The notes: generated by a model from the letters alone, not told the origin. A DNA stretch of 64,000 bases from Xanthomonas sp. DAR 34887 (GCF_041245805.1 NZ_CP162490.1:4627001-4691000); one strand, 5' to 3'; counted from the stretch's first letter, positions 52,216 through 63,089 are shown. Program-made: numbers and translations.

Positions 52216-52848
52216 ATGACCGACGCCCACCTCTTCGTAATCGGCATCCTGCTGGCCTGGCTGGCCGGTATCCGCGTCTACCTGACCGTGTTCGGGATCG
52301 GCGTGGCCGGCCTGCTCGGCTGGCTGGAATTGCCGCCGGCGCTGCAGGCCACCGAATCGTGGTGGGTGCTCGGCACCTCCGGCGCGCTGGCGCTGGCCGA
52401 GTTCTTCGCCGACAAGATTCCCGGTGTGGATTCGGTCTGGGACCTGCTGCAGACCCTGACCCGGATCCCGGCCGGCGCCTTCCTCGCCGCAGCTACGCTG
52501 TCCCAGGACGGCCAGCTGGGCGCCGGCGCGCTGGCCACCGGTGCCGGTGTCGCACTCACCAGCCACGTGCTGAAGGCCGGCTCGCGCGCCTTGCTGAACA
52601 CATCGCCGGAACCGGCCAGCAACTGGATCGCCTCGCTGACCGAGGATTCGGTGGTCCTCGCCACGCTCGCGCTGGCGCTGGTGCATCCGTGGCTGGCGCT
52701 GGCCGTATTGCTTGGGGCGAGCGTGCTGGGCGCGCTGCTGGTGTGGTGGGTGTGGCGCATGCTGTGGCGCGGCGTCCGCCGCCTGCTGGCAGCGCCCACG
52801 GACGCCGCCGTCGCCAGTGCGGGCCGCAAGGGCTCCCTGTCTTCGTGA
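52216..52848 (+). CDS. DUF4126 membrane protein
   Basis: 210 residues, about five hydrophobic helices: LFVIGILLAWLAGIRVYLTV, LALAEFFADKIPGVDSVWDL, GAGVALTSHVLKAGSRALLN, SLTEDSVVLATLALALVHPW, ending in a short basic/Ser tail. The ADKIPGVDSVWD and SPEPASNW segments are typical of the family. Function unknown. Divergent from the DUF6776-like gene. Confidence 0.88.
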   Translation: MTDAHLFVIGILLAWLAGIRVYLTVFGIGVAGLLGWLELPPALQATESWWVLGTSGALALAEFFADKIPGVDSVWDLLQTLTRIPAGAFLAAATLSQDGQLGAGALATGAGVALTSHVLKAGSRALLNTSPEPASNWIASLTEDSVVLATLALALVHPWLALAVLLGASVLGALLVWWVWRMLWRGVRRLLAAPTDAAVASAGRKGSLSS

Positions 52849-52889
52849 ACTTCATCGCATAATTGCGCGCGCACCAGGATAAAGACGCG

Positions 52890-54794
52890 ATGGCCGCAAG
52901 AGACACCGCTCCACTTTCCAGCCGCGACGAACCGCGTTCGCGCAACGTCCGTGCCGAGACCCCGCCCCCGCGCTACTGGCGGCGCTGGGTCGCCGACGCC
53001 GTGCCCGACGTGCAAGCGCCCGCGCCCGACCTCGCCGTAGCGCCGAGCGCGGAAGACGGCACCGCGTCCGCCGCCGTACCCGGCCAGCAGGGCGGCGCCG
53101 CCGCGACGCCGAGCGCAACAAGCGACGTGGCCGCGCCGCCGCAGCCGCTGGATGCGCCGTACCGCATCCTGATCGTCGAGGACGACCGCTCGCAGGCCCT
53201 GTTCGCGCAGAGCGTGCTGCACGGCGCCGGCATGCAGGCGCAAGTGGAGATGCAGGCCGAAGGCGTGCAGCAGGCGATCACCGAATACCGCCCCGATCTG
53301 ATCCTGATGGATCTGCACATGCCCGGCCTGGACGGCATGCGCCTGACCGCGTTGATCCGCCAGCAACCGCAGCACCAGTTGCTGCCGATCGTGTTCCTGA
53401 CCGGCGACCCGGACCCGGAACTGCAATACGAAGTGCTGGACAGCGGCGCCGACGATTTCCTGACCAAGCCGATCCGGCCGCGGCACCTGATCGCCGCGGT
53501 CTCCAACCGCATCCGCCGCGCGCGCCAGCAGGCGCAGCAGAGCGCCAGCGACGGCGTGCCGCTGAACAATCCCGAGACCGGCCTGCCGACCCGCACCCAT
53601 GTGCTGCAACTGCTGGGCGAGGCGCTGCAGGCACAGGCCGGCGGCGGCCTGTTCTTCATCGAGATCGCAAGCGCGCTGGGCCTGCGCGAACGCTACGGCT
53701 ACGCCGCGTTCGAACGCCTGATGACCCAGGCCGGGCGCCGCCTGGCCAGCGTCACCGCGCCGCAGCCGCTGGCCCGGCTCAACGACAACAGCTTCCTGCT
53801 GCTGGCCCAGGACAGCGACCTGGACGCGCTGCGGCAGCGCGCCCAGGCCCTGCGCGAAGCCCTGGCCAGCCATGCGTTCCCGCTGCGCGACGACGAAGCC
53901 GTGCACCTGCGTTGCGCGATCGGCTACGCCGACCTGGCGCAGGGCTTCGAGGACGCCGGCAGTGCGCTGGAAGCGGTCGAACGCACCGCGCTGCAGGCGC
54001 GCCTGCATCCGCAGGGCGTGGCCGCGTACGCGCCGCCGCGCGAGGAAGAGGACCTGGGCCGCATCGCCATGTTCGAAGGCCAGCTGGAGCCGGCCTACCA
54101 GCCGATCGTCGCCGTCGCCGGCGGCGATACCGCGCAGTACCAGGTGCTGCTGCGCCTACGCCAGCGCGACGGCACGCTGCTGTCGGCCGGGCAGGTGCTG
54201 CCCGCGGCCGAGGCCGGCGGGCGCATCGCCGACCTCGACCAGCAGGTGCTGGACCACGCGCTCGGCCTGCTGCACCTGTACCAGCACGCCACGCCGCCGC
54301 TGCGCCTGTTCGTGTCGCAGTCCTCGCGCACGCTGGCGCGCGGCGCCTTCGCCGACTGGCTGGTCGAGGCGATCGGCCGCCGCGGCGTCACCGGCACCTC
54401 GCTGGTGATCGACCTGCGCCTGGACGACGCGCTGATCCACACGGTGACGCTGCAGCAGTTCTGCGCCCGGCTGATGCCGCTGGGCGTGCAGTTCTGCCTC
54501 AGCCAGTTCGAGCCCGGCGCCGAGGCCGAGGCGCTGCTCACCCAGTTGCCGCTGGGCTATCTGCGCCTGTCCGCGCGCTTCGCCAACGCACATGCCAACG
54601 CCGAACTGCGCGACCAGCTGCGCGCCGCGATCGACCTGGCGCACCGCGCCGGGCTGCTGATCATCGGCCAGCAGATCGAGGAAGCGCAGGCCGCCGCAGC
54701 GATGTGGATGGGCGGGGTCGATTTCATCCAGGGCAACCTGGTGCAGTCGGTCGGCGACGAACTGAACTTCGACTTCCAGAACGCGGTGCTGTAA
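52890..54794 (+). CDS. response regulator with degenerate GGDEF and EAL domains
   Basis: 634 residues. An Ala/Pro-rich N-terminal stretch of about 85 residues, then a receiver domain with intact phosphorylation site (ILIVEDDRSQALFAQSVL, DLILMDLHMPGLDG, Asp near residue 139, DDFLTKPIRPRHL). The GGDEF domain has LNDNSFLLL where active enzymes have GGDEF. The EAL domain starts YQPIVAVAGG but has QVLLR in place of EALLR. It is probably a c-di-GMP binding effector rather than an enzyme, as in FimX-type proteins. The next gene is a hybrid histidine kinase 2 bp downstream, likely its partner. ATG 52890 is preferred to TTG 52863. Confidence 0.88.
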   Translation: MAARDTAPLSSRDEPRSRNVRAETPPPRYWRRWVADAVPDVQAPAPDLAVAPSAEDGTASAAVPGQQGGAAATPSATSDVAAPPQPLDAPYRILIVEDDRSQALFAQSVLHGAGMQAQVEMQAEGVQQAITEYRPDLILMDLHMPGLDGMRLTALIRQQPQHQLLPIVFLTGDPDPELQYEVLDSGADDFLTKPIRPRHLIAAVSNRIRRARQQAQQSASDGVPLNNPETGLPTRTHVLQLLGEALQAQAGGGLFFIEIASALGLRERYGYAAFERLMTQAGRRLASVTAPQPLARLNDNSFLLLAQDSDLDALRQRAQALREALASHAFPLRDDEAVHLRCAIGYADLAQGFEDAGSALEAVERTALQARLHPQGVAAYAPPREEEDLGRIAMFEGQLEPAYQPIVAVAGGDTAQYQVLLRLRQRDGTLLSAGQVLPAAEAGGRIADLDQQVLDHALGLLHLYQHATPPLRLFVSQSSRTLARGAFADWLVEAIGRRGVTGTSLVIDLRLDDALIHTVTLQQFCARLMPLGVQFCLSQFEPGAEAEALLTQLPLGYLRLSARFANAHANAELRDQLRAAIDLAHRAGLLIIGQQIEEAQAAAAMWMGGVDFIQGNLVQSVGDELNFDFQNAVL

Positions 54795-54796
54795 CC

Positions 54797-57262
<2,466 letters not shown>

Positions 57263-57923
57263 AACACGGCCGGCAACTCCCTGTAGGAGCGGCTTCAGCC
57301 GCGACAGGCGCTATCCGGAGGCAACCAAAGGATCTGTCGCGGCTGAAGCCGCTCCTACAAAGGCGCCAGCCTTCGTGGAATGGCCGGGCCAGGCAAGGCA
57401 CCGGAATGCGGCCCGCAAGACGGACAGGCGTCAGCAGAAGCGCAGCTCAGTCCTCGAGCTTGGTCAACAGCGCGACGCAGCGGAAGCACCGCGCCATAGA
57501 CGCCGGCCAGCAGCCCCTGTAGGAGCGGCTTCAGCCGCGACAGGCACTATCCGGAGGCAACCAAAGGATCTGTCGCGGCTGAAGCCGCTCCTACAAAGGC
57601 GCCAGCCTTCGCGGAATGGCCTGGCCAGGCCAGGCCGCCGGAGTGCGGCCCGCAAGACGGACAAGCGCCGGCAAACGCGCAGCTCAGTCTTCGAACTGGG
57701 TCAGCAGCGCGACGCAGCGGAAAGCACCGCGCCATAGACGCCGGCCAGCAGTCCCCTGTAGGAGCGGCTTCAGCCGCGACAGGCGCTGTCCGGAGGCCAA
57801 TCAAAGGGATCTGTCGCGGCTGAAGCCGCTCCTACAAAGGCGCCAGCCTTCGTGAAATGGCCGGGCAAGGCAAGGCCGCCGGAGTGCGCCCGCAAGACGG
57901 ACAAGCGCCGGCAAACGCGCAGC

Positions 57924-58394
57924 TCAGTCCTCGAGCTTGGTCAGCAGATAGTTCGGCTCGCCGATGCGGCCGATCAGATCGAGCTGGGTTTCCAGCCAGT
58001 CGATGTGCTCTTCTTCCGACTCCAGGATGTCGGCCAGCAGCTGGCGGCTGACGTAGTCCTGGACCGACTCGGCGTAGGCGATGCCGTCGCGCAGGGTGAT
58101 GGTCCCGTCCTGCTCCAGCGCCAGGTCGCACTCGAGGATTTCCCTCGGGTTCTCGCCGATGCGCAGCTTGCCCAGCGCCTGGAAGTTGGGCAGCCCCTCG
58201 AGGAACAGGATGCGGTCCGCCAACTTGTCGGCGTGCTTCATCTCGTCGATCGATTCCTTGTACTCGTGTTCGGCCAGTTCCTTCAGCCCCCAGTTCTTCA
58301 GCATCTTGGCGTGCAGGAAGTACTGGTTGATGGCGGTCAACTCGTTGTAGAGGACCTTGTTGAGGAACTCGATGACCTTGCTGTCGCCCTTCAT
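57924..58394 (-). CDS. bfr: bacterioferritin
   Basis: Heme-containing 24-mer iron store. 156 residues. Ferroxidase ligands Glu18, Glu51 and His54 are present, with the heme-ligating Met52 in DEMKHADKL, as in E. coli Bfr; ESEEEHIDWLETQLDLI supplies the second Glu/His set. The C-terminal LTKLED end is duplicated in the tandem array. bfd lies 111 bp upstream on the same strand, so release of iron via Bfd is expected. Confidence 0.98.
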   Translation of the reverse strand: MKGDSKVIEFLNKVLYNELTAINQYFLHAKMLKNWGLKELAEHEYKESIDEMKHADKLADRILFLEGLPNFQALGKLRIGENPREILECDLALEQDGTITLRDGIAYAESVQDYVSRQLLADILESEEEHIDWLETQLDLIGRIGEPNYLLTKLED

Positions 58395-58505
58395 CGCAGT
58401 GCTCGCTGATGCGTGGAAAGCGCAGACTTTAGCGAATCGGCCGCGGCCGTGAAGGAACGCGAATCGTGATCATCCCGCTGCGCATCCGCGCGCGGAACGC
58501 CGCTC

Positions 58506-58715
58506 TCAGGCGGCGCGGGCCATGCCGCCCAGCAGGGGCAGCGGCAGGTCGCGCAGCAAAGCGCGTTCCAGCAGGTCGCCGGCCATGTCCAGGCAGGAAC
58601 CGCAGGTGGCACCGCAACCGGTGCGCATGGTCAGCTCGGATACGGTGCGGCAGCCGGCGTCGGCGGCTTCGCGGATCTGACGATCGGTGACCCCATTGCA
58701 GATGCAGACGTACAC
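58506..58715 (-). CDS. bfd: bacterioferritin-associated ferredoxin
   Basis: [2Fe-2S] protein that reduces Bfr heme to mobilise iron. 69 residues, start GTG 58715. Cysteines at 4, 6, 38 and 41 (YVCICNG and CGATCGSC) match the E. coli Bfd ligands exactly. Upstream lies a good Fur-box match, consistent with expression under iron starvation. Confidence 0.96.
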   Translation of the reverse strand: MYVCICNGVTDRQIREAADAGCRTVSELTMRTGCGATCGSCLDMAGDLLERALLRDLPLPLLGGMARAA

Positions 58716-58770
58716 GGTGGCGTTGGCGGCGGACGGCGCGGACTGCGCCTGCCGCCATTCAAACCAAAGT

Positions 58771-58789
58771 GAGAATGGTTGTCAATTCC
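58771..58789. promoter_or_regulatory. candidate Fur box upstream of bfd
   Basis: GAGAATGGTTGTCAATTCC matches the 19-bp Fur consensus at 12 positions and lies 56 bp before the bfd start in an AT-rich island between bfd and rppH. Iron-dependent repression of bfd is known in related bacteria. Confidence 0.6.
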
Positions 58790-58794
58790 GACCG

Positions 58795-59406
58795 TTAATC
58801 GTTATTAATACGGGCAACCAGGGAACCGCCGCGCTTGCGCGGGCGCTTGCGCGGACGCTCGTGGCCGGCGTTGTTGCCCGGCATCCAGGCTTCCTGCGCC
58901 AGGGTCGGCATGGCACGGATGCCCGGCCCGGCGATGCTCTGCGCCAACGGCGCCAGATGGCGCAGCGCGCGGGCGTACACGCCGCGCTTGAACAGCACCA
59001 CATGCTCCACCGGATACCAGAAGTCGACCCAGCGCCAATGGTCGAACTCCGGGGTCTCGGTCAACTCCAGGTTCAATTCGCTTTCGTCGCAACGCATCTG
59101 CAGCAGGAACCAGACCTGCTTCTGGCCGATGCAGACCTGGCGCTCGTTGCGGCGTATGGCCCGGCTGGGCAGCCGATAGCGCAGCCAGCCAGGTGTCGCG
59201 CCGAGCACTTCGACGTGCTCGGGCAACAGCCCGGTCTCTTCACGCAACTCGCGGTACATGGCCTCGACCGGGGTCTCGTCGGTATTCATGCCGCCTTGCG
59301 GGAACTGCCAGCCGTCCCGGCGCACACGGCGTGCCCAGAACACCTGACCATCCGGCCGCATCAGCACGATGCCTACGTTCGGTCGATAGCCGTCCGGATC
59401 GATCAC
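58795..59406 (-). CDS. rppH: RNA pyrophosphohydrolase
   Basis: Removes pyrophosphate from mRNA 5' ends, starting decay. 203 residues. The Nudix box is GGMNTDETPVEAMYRELREE plus TGL; other RppH marks are VIDPDGYRPNVGIVLM, GWQFPQGG and VWFLLQM. GTG 59406 with CAGGAG eight bases upstream is selected; the longer frame has a non-conserved start. The Arg/Lys-rich C-terminal tail (HERPRKRPRKRGG) is an extension beyond the E. coli protein. Confidence 0.95.
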   Translation of the reverse strand: MIDPDGYRPNVGIVLMRPDGQVFWARRVRRDGWQFPQGGMNTDETPVEAMYRELREETGLLPEHVEVLGATPGWLRYRLPSRAIRRNERQVCIGQKQVWFLLQMRCDESELNLELTETPEFDHWRWVDFWYPVEHVVLFKRGVYARALRHLAPLAQSIAGPGIRAMPTLAQEAWMPGNNAGHERPRKRPRKRGGSLVARINND

Positions 59407-59482
59407 GATGCGGACTCCTGAAAATCTACTGGCTCCGACTCTGCCATGGCTGCGCCCGGCCCACAAGCGCGGCAAAAACCCG

Positions 59483-59511
59483 TTGACAGCCGCCGCGTTT
59501 ACTATAAGAAT
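59483..59511 (+). promoter_or_regulatory. promoter of the tRNA pair
   Basis: TTGACA at 59483-59488 and an AT-rich -10 region (TATAAGAAT, 59503-59511), 15 bp before the first tRNA. Exact -10 register is uncertain (spacing 14-17 bp). Confidence 0.6.
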
Positions 59512-59525
59512 TGGCGGTTCACCAA

Positions 59526-59602
59526 GGCTATGTAGCTCAGCCGGTTAGAGCACAGCACTCATAATGCTGGGGTCGGTGGTTCGAGTCCACCCATAGCCAC
59601 CA
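59526..59602 (+). tRNA. tRNA-Met (CAT), elongator-like
   Basis: A 77-nt cloverleaf: acceptor GGCTATG pairing CATAGCC, D-arm TAGCTCAGCCGGTTAGAGC, anticodon loop CTCATAA with CAT anticodon, T-arm GGTTCGAGTCC, encoded CCA. The G1-C72 pair at the acceptor end marks an elongator rather than an initiator; a lysidine-modified Ile tRNA is not excluded. Confidence 0.95.
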
Positions 59603-59646
59603 TGGTGTACACGCAGCAGGCGTGCGATAATTGCGATCTGCGACAT

Positions 59647-59721
59647 TGCCCCGTCGCCAAGCGGTAAGGCACCTGACTCTGACTCAGGCATTCGGTGGTT
59701 CGAATCCATCCGGGGCAGCCA
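59647..59721 (+). tRNA. tRNA-Gln (CTG)
   Basis: A 75-nt cloverleaf with acceptor TGCCCCG / CGGGGCA, discriminator G and CCA end, anticodon stem CCTGA/TCAGG with loop CTCTGAC (anticodon CTG) and T-arm GGTTCGAATCC. Co-transcribed with tRNA-Met 44 bp upstream. Confidence 0.95.
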
Positions 59722-59774
59722 AACACACAAAAAAGGCCGATCGAAAGATCGGCCTTTTTTGTGTGTTTGGCTGC
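59715..59774 (+). terminator. tRNA terminator within a 60-bp perfect palindrome
   Basis: The core GGCCGATC-GAAA-GATCGGCC followed by TTTTTT is a strong terminator. The symmetry extends outward to 28-bp perfect arms, so the left arm includes the tRNA-Gln 3' end (GCAGCCA) and the right arm its inverse (TGGCTGC). Terminates in both directions. Confidence 0.9.
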
Positions 59775-60093
59775 GGGTTCGCGCAGGCGCTTTGCGCCTG
59801 CGCCCCACACCTTGCTGCGCAAGGTGCGAGCCCCGGCCTCCCCTCTCCACATCCCCGCGCCTGTCGGCGCGCCCCCTTGGACTCCAAGGGGGCTTTTCAC
59901 CAGCTACTTGCTGCACATCGGAAGCAACGTCTCAGCGCCCGGAAAGGCCCACAGCGAGCGACGCTCTATCGCAGCGCCACTGCGCGACGGCCGCCTTGGT
60001 GCAGCGATTAGATCGCGCGCACCCAAAGCCACACGCTCGACTCAACGACCCAGCCGGCCGAGCATCCAGACCAGGACAGAATCCCAAAACGAC
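59775..60093. other. intergenic region with a second terminator-like hairpin
   Basis: No gene is recognised. At 59871-59897 GCCCCCTTGG-ACT-CCAAGGGGGC is followed by TTTT, a strong plus-strand terminator 100 bp after the tRNA terminator, suggesting that an RNA may be transcribed between them or that read-through is backed up. Confidence 0.55.
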
Positions 60094-60119
60094 AAAAGCC
60101 CGGCCGAAGCCGGGCTTTT
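60094..60119 (-). terminator. rplM-rpsI operon terminator
   Basis: AAAAGCCCGGC / GCCGGGCTTTT, 11-bp stem with CGAA loop, 50 bp after the rpsI stop; T-rich on both sides, so possibly bidirectional. Confidence 0.85.
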
Positions 60120-60168
60120 GCGTATTTCCCAGGGGAATCCCGAAGGATTCCTCCCCAGGCGCGGTGGA

Positions 60169-60561
60169 TCAGCGCTTGGAGAACTGGGTCGCGCGGCGGG
60201 CCTTGTGCAGACCGACCTTCTTACGCTCGACTTCGCGGGCGTCGCGGGTCATGAAGCCGGCCTTGCGCAGCTCGGTCTTCAGGGTTTCGTCGTACTCGAC
60301 CAGCGCGCGGGCGATGCCCAGGCGGATCGCACCGGCCTGGCCGGTGGTGCCGCCGCCGGCGGCGGTGACGAAGATGTCGAAGCTCTCGGTGTTCTTGGTC
60401 AGCTCCAGCGGCTGGCGCACGATCATGCGCGCGGTCTCACGGCCGAAGAACTCGTCCAGCGGACGGTTGTTGACGGTGATGTTGCCGGTACCCTTGCGCA
60501 GGAACACGCGGGCGGTGGAGGACTTGCGGCGGCCGGTGCCGTAGTTTTGCGTGATCGCCAT
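60169..60561 (-). CDS. rpsI: 30S ribosomal protein S9
   Basis: 130 residues. The N-terminus AITQNYGTGRRKSSTARVFL and the C-terminus ARRATQFSKR, whose basic tail reaches the decoding centre, are typical. It follows rplM by 2 bp in the conserved rplM-rpsI operon. Confidence 0.99.
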   Translation of the reverse strand: MAITQNYGTGRRKSSTARVFLRKGTGNITVNNRPLDEFFGRETARMIVRQPLELTKNTESFDIFVTAAGGGTTGQAGAIRLGIARALVEYDETLKTELRKAGFMTRDAREVERKKVGLHKARRATQFSKR

Positions 60562-60563
60562 GA

Positions 60564-60992
60564 TTAGATATCCAGAACTTGCGGCTGCTGGGCGGTATGC
60601 GGATGCTCGGAGCCCTTGTAGACCTTGAGCTTGCGGTACATGGCGCGACCCAGCGGGCCCTTCGGCAGCATGCCCTTGACCGCGATCTCGATGACGCGCT
60701 CGGGGTGACGCTCCAGCGCCTGCTCCAGGCTCTCGGTCTTCAGGTTGCCGATGTAGCCAGTGAAGCGGTGATACTTCTTGTCCTTGAGCTTGTTACCGGT
60801 GACCGCGATCTTCTCGGCGTTGATTACCACCAGGTAATCGCCGGTATCGACGTGCGGGGTATAGACCGGCTTGTGCTTGCCGCGCAGACGGCGGGCCAAT
60901 TCGGTGGAAAGCCGGCCCAGCGTTTTGCCGGCGGCGTCGACGAGATACCAGTCGCGCTGGACGGTCTCGGACTTAGCGGTGAAGGTGCTCAT
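60564..60992 (-). CDS. rplM: 50S ribosomal protein L13
   Basis: 142 residues beginning MSTFTAKSETVQRDWYLVDA; conserved GKTLGRLSTELARRLRGKHK and KGMLPKGPLGRAMYRKLKVY segments. First gene of rplM-rpsI. An upstream-open frame exists, but the standard N-terminus sets the start at 60992. Confidence 0.99.
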   Translation of the reverse strand: MSTFTAKSETVQRDWYLVDAAGKTLGRLSTELARRLRGKHKPVYTPHVDTGDYLVVINAEKIAVTGNKLKDKKYHRFTGYIGNLKTESLEQALERHPERVIEIAVKGMLPKGPLGRAMYRKLKVYKGSEHPHTAQQPQVLDI

Positions 60993-61204
60993 TAGAAGAC
61001 TCGGTTGGTCGGGCGGATTCCTGCAGCACGCTGCCTGAACTTTGCCACGCGTTGTGAATTGCAAAAACGCAAGAGGCGAAATTCTACGCGCCGCCGCCGC
61101 CGCTTGCAAGTCCGCCTCAGCCAAGCCGCCACAGGCCACCGCCGCGCTTGGCATCGCGGCGGCGCGAGGGGAAAATCGAAGACCCCTCCCACTCCGGCCC
61201 CTCG

Positions 61205-61849
61205 ATGACGGCTCCCCGCCTGCATACCCCGCTCGACCGCGCCCTGGTCGAGGCCCAGCGCGCCCTGGAGACGGTGTTCGGCGATCCGCCGGCGCAGCGC
61301 CCCTACCCGGCCGCGGCCACCGCCGACGTGGTGCTGGCGCCGGACGAACGCCGCCATGCCGCCGGGTTGATGCGCATCAACCATGTCGGCGAGGTCTGCG
61401 CGCAGGGCCTGTACTTCGGCCAGGCCGCGGTGGCGCGCGATCCGGCGACCCGCGCCCACCTGCTTGAGGCGGCGCAGGAAGAGACCGATCACCTGGCCTG
61501 GTGCGCGGCGCGGCTGCGCGAACTGGACAGCCGCCCCAGCCTGTTCAATCCGGTCTGGTACGCCGGCAGCTATGCCATCGGCACCCTGGCCGGGTTGCGC
61601 GGCGACGGCTGGAACCTCGGCTTCGTGGTGGAGACCGAACGCCAGGTCGAGGCGCACCTGGACGAGCACCTGCAGACGCTGCCGCCGGCCGACCTGCGCA
61701 GCCGCGACGTGCTGAAGGTGATGAAGGCCGACGAGGCGCGCCATGCCGAGCACGCCGAACAGGCCGGCGCGCGGCGCTTGCCGGCGCCGATTCCGAGCCT
61801 GATGGCCGCGGCCTCGCGGCTGATGAAGGCAGTCGCCTACCGGCTCTGA
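61205..61849 (+). CDS. coq7: 2-polyprenyl-3-methyl-6-methoxy-1,4-benzoquinone monooxygenase
   Basis: Di-iron hydroxylase of ubiquinone biosynthesis (Coq7 type, used in place of UbiF). 214 residues. Iron ligands lie in MRINHVGEVCAQGLYF, EAAQEETDHLAWC, FVVETERQVEAHL and KADEARHAEHAEQ (ExxH motifs). Stands alone, divergent from rplM. Confidence 0.95.
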   Translation: MTAPRLHTPLDRALVEAQRALETVFGDPPAQRPYPAAATADVVLAPDERRHAAGLMRINHVGEVCAQGLYFGQAAVARDPATRAHLLEAAQEETDHLAWCAARLRELDSRPSLFNPVWYAGSYAIGTLAGLRGDGWNLGFVVETERQVEAHLDEHLQTLPPADLRSRDVLKVMKADEARHAEHAEQAGARRLPAPIPSLMAAASRLMKAVAYRL

Positions 61850-62038
61850 GCACGCGCGGCCGGCATGCCACGACGGTCGCACTGGCATTGCCGGCGCATT
61901 CGGGTTAAAGTGAACGAAAGCTGACTGATTCCACGTCGGCTTGCCCTGTTCCAGCGGCCGGCGGTTCCATCCCGGCACGCCCGTCTCCGCTGCACCACTG
62001 CGCCGAGCCATGCCGCTTGCGCGCGCCTTCCGACCGAC

Positions 62039-62548
62039 ATGCCCGCACGCTCCACTCACATCGCCTCGCCGCGCACCCGCTGGCTCTCGCGCCTGCTGTT
62101 CGCCAGCCTGTTCGCGCTGGGTGGCGGCGCGCTGCTGTACCACCTGCTCGGCGATTATCGCCATGCCAGCGCGATCCTGTCCGACCATTCGGTGGCCACG
62201 GTGCCGGTGATCGCCGACGGCGCCTTCGGCGTGCATGCCGAGCCGCTGGTGCATTACCGCTTCCACTATGTCTTCGAGAGCAAGGGCCGGCTGCACCGCG
62301 GCACGTTCGAGGCCAGCGGCGCCGAGGCCGCGCCGCTGCTGCTCGACGGCGCCACGGTGGAGATCGCCTACGCCAATGCCGACCCGTCGCGCTTCGGCCG
62401 CCTCGACCAGCTGCAGCACGCCGGCAACCTCGGCAGCGTGTTGACCCGCCTGACCATCGCGCTGTCGATCGCCGCGCTGCTGGCCGCGGCCGCGCATCAG
62501 GTGCTGATCGGACGCGTGCTCGGCGCACGCCGCCCCGCCGTGGCCTGA
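62039..62548 (+). CDS. DUF3592-type membrane protein
   Basis: 169 residues: N-terminal helix (LLFASLFALGGGALLYHLLG), extracytoplasmic beta domain (VHYRFHYVFESKGRLHRGTF, GATVEIAYANADPSRFGRL) and C-terminal helix (LTIALSIAALLAAAAHQVLI). The V-Y-N-P-like AYANADPS segment is typical of DUF3592. Function unknown; no operon partner. Confidence 0.8.
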   Translation: MPARSTHIASPRTRWLSRLLFASLFALGGGALLYHLLGDYRHASAILSDHSVATVPVIADGAFGVHAEPLVHYRFHYVFESKGRLHRGTFEASGAEAAPLLLDGATVEIAYANADPSRFGRLDQLQHAGNLGSVLTRLTIALSIAALLAAAAHQVLIGRVLGARRPAVA

Positions 62549-62652
62549 GCCGTTCGCGGGCGCAGAGCGTCGACCGCAGCAGCTGCGCACTCATTACTCC
62601 TACAGCGCCCGCCTGTTCCAAGACCTCTTCCAGGAAGCCAACCCCGCGGCAC

Positions 62653-62970
62653 TCAGGGCTGGACCAGCTTCAGGCCGATCACGCCGGCCACGATCAGGCC
62701 GATGCAGGCCAGCCGCGCCGGCGAGGCGCTGTCGCCGAACAGCGCGATCCCCAGCGCCGCGGTGCCCAGTGCGCCGATTCCGGTCCAGATCGCATACGCC
62801 GTACCCAGCGGTATGTTTTTCAGCGCCTGGGTCAGCAGCCACAGGCTGATGCCGGCGCCGGCCAGCGTGCCCAGCGTCGGCCACAGGCGGGTGAAGCCTT
62901 CGCTGTATTTGAGGCCGAGCGCGAAGCCGATTTCGAACAGGCCGGCGAGCAGCAGATAGATCCATGGCAT
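62653..62970 (-). CDS. sugE: SMR-family exporter SugE/Gdx
   Basis: Four-helix dual-topology proton antiporter, 105 residues. MPWIYLLLAGLFEIGFALGL holds the essential Glu (FEIG); GLKYSEGFTRLWPT, GTAYAIWTGIGALGTA and LIVAGVIGLKL complete the fold. The W-x-Y and IGALGTA features favour the SugE/Gdx branch, whose characterised members export guanidinium. Downstream of speD on the same strand behind a terminator and a hairpin leader containing its ribosome binding site. Confidence 0.93.
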   Translation of the reverse strand: MPWIYLLLAGLFEIGFALGLKYSEGFTRLWPTLGTLAGAGISLWLLTQALKNIPLGTAYAIWTGIGALGTAALGIALFGDSASPARLACIGLIVAGVIGLKLVQP

Positions 62971-62974
62971 TGTC

Positions 62975-63036
62975 TGTCTCCGTAGACAAATAAAAACAAA
63001 AACGGCCCGATGTGTGCACATCGGGCCGCCGTCGGC
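62975..63036 (-). promoter_or_regulatory. possible guanidine-II (mini-ykkC)-like leader of sugE
   Basis: On the minus strand two small hairpins carry ACGG tetraloops: GCCG-ACGG-CGGC (63036-63025) and TGTCT-ACGG-AGACA (62988-62975), 36 nt apart. The second contains the GGAG ribosome binding site of sugE. Guanidine-II riboswitches consist of two ACGR-loop hairpins with a 7-40 nt linker and precede SMR exporters. The first hairpin shares bases with the terminator stem between them, so the two exclude each other. GC-rich chance pairing is possible. Confidence 0.4.
62997..63028 (-). terminator. terminator between speD and sugE
   Basis: CGGCCCGATGT / ACATCGGGCCG, 11-bp stem with GCAC loop followed by TTTTTGTTTTT on the minus strand, 62 bp after the speD stop and 26 bp before the sugE start. 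Confidence 0.9.
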
Positions 63037-63089
63037 AGGGGTCGCAGCGCAAACGCTGCGGGGCGGGCCGTCCCGCCGAATGTGACGCG

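Noticed and set aside
53912..54794. Extension of the histidine kinase frame upstream into the preceding gene
   Set aside because: The extra 295 codons are Arg/Ala/Gly-rich shadow of the response regulator; ATG 54797 directly precedes two membrane helices.
57364..57900. Small frames within the tandem array
   Set aside because: They consist of repeated REP and gene-end copies in every frame, without a ribosome binding site or conserved motif.
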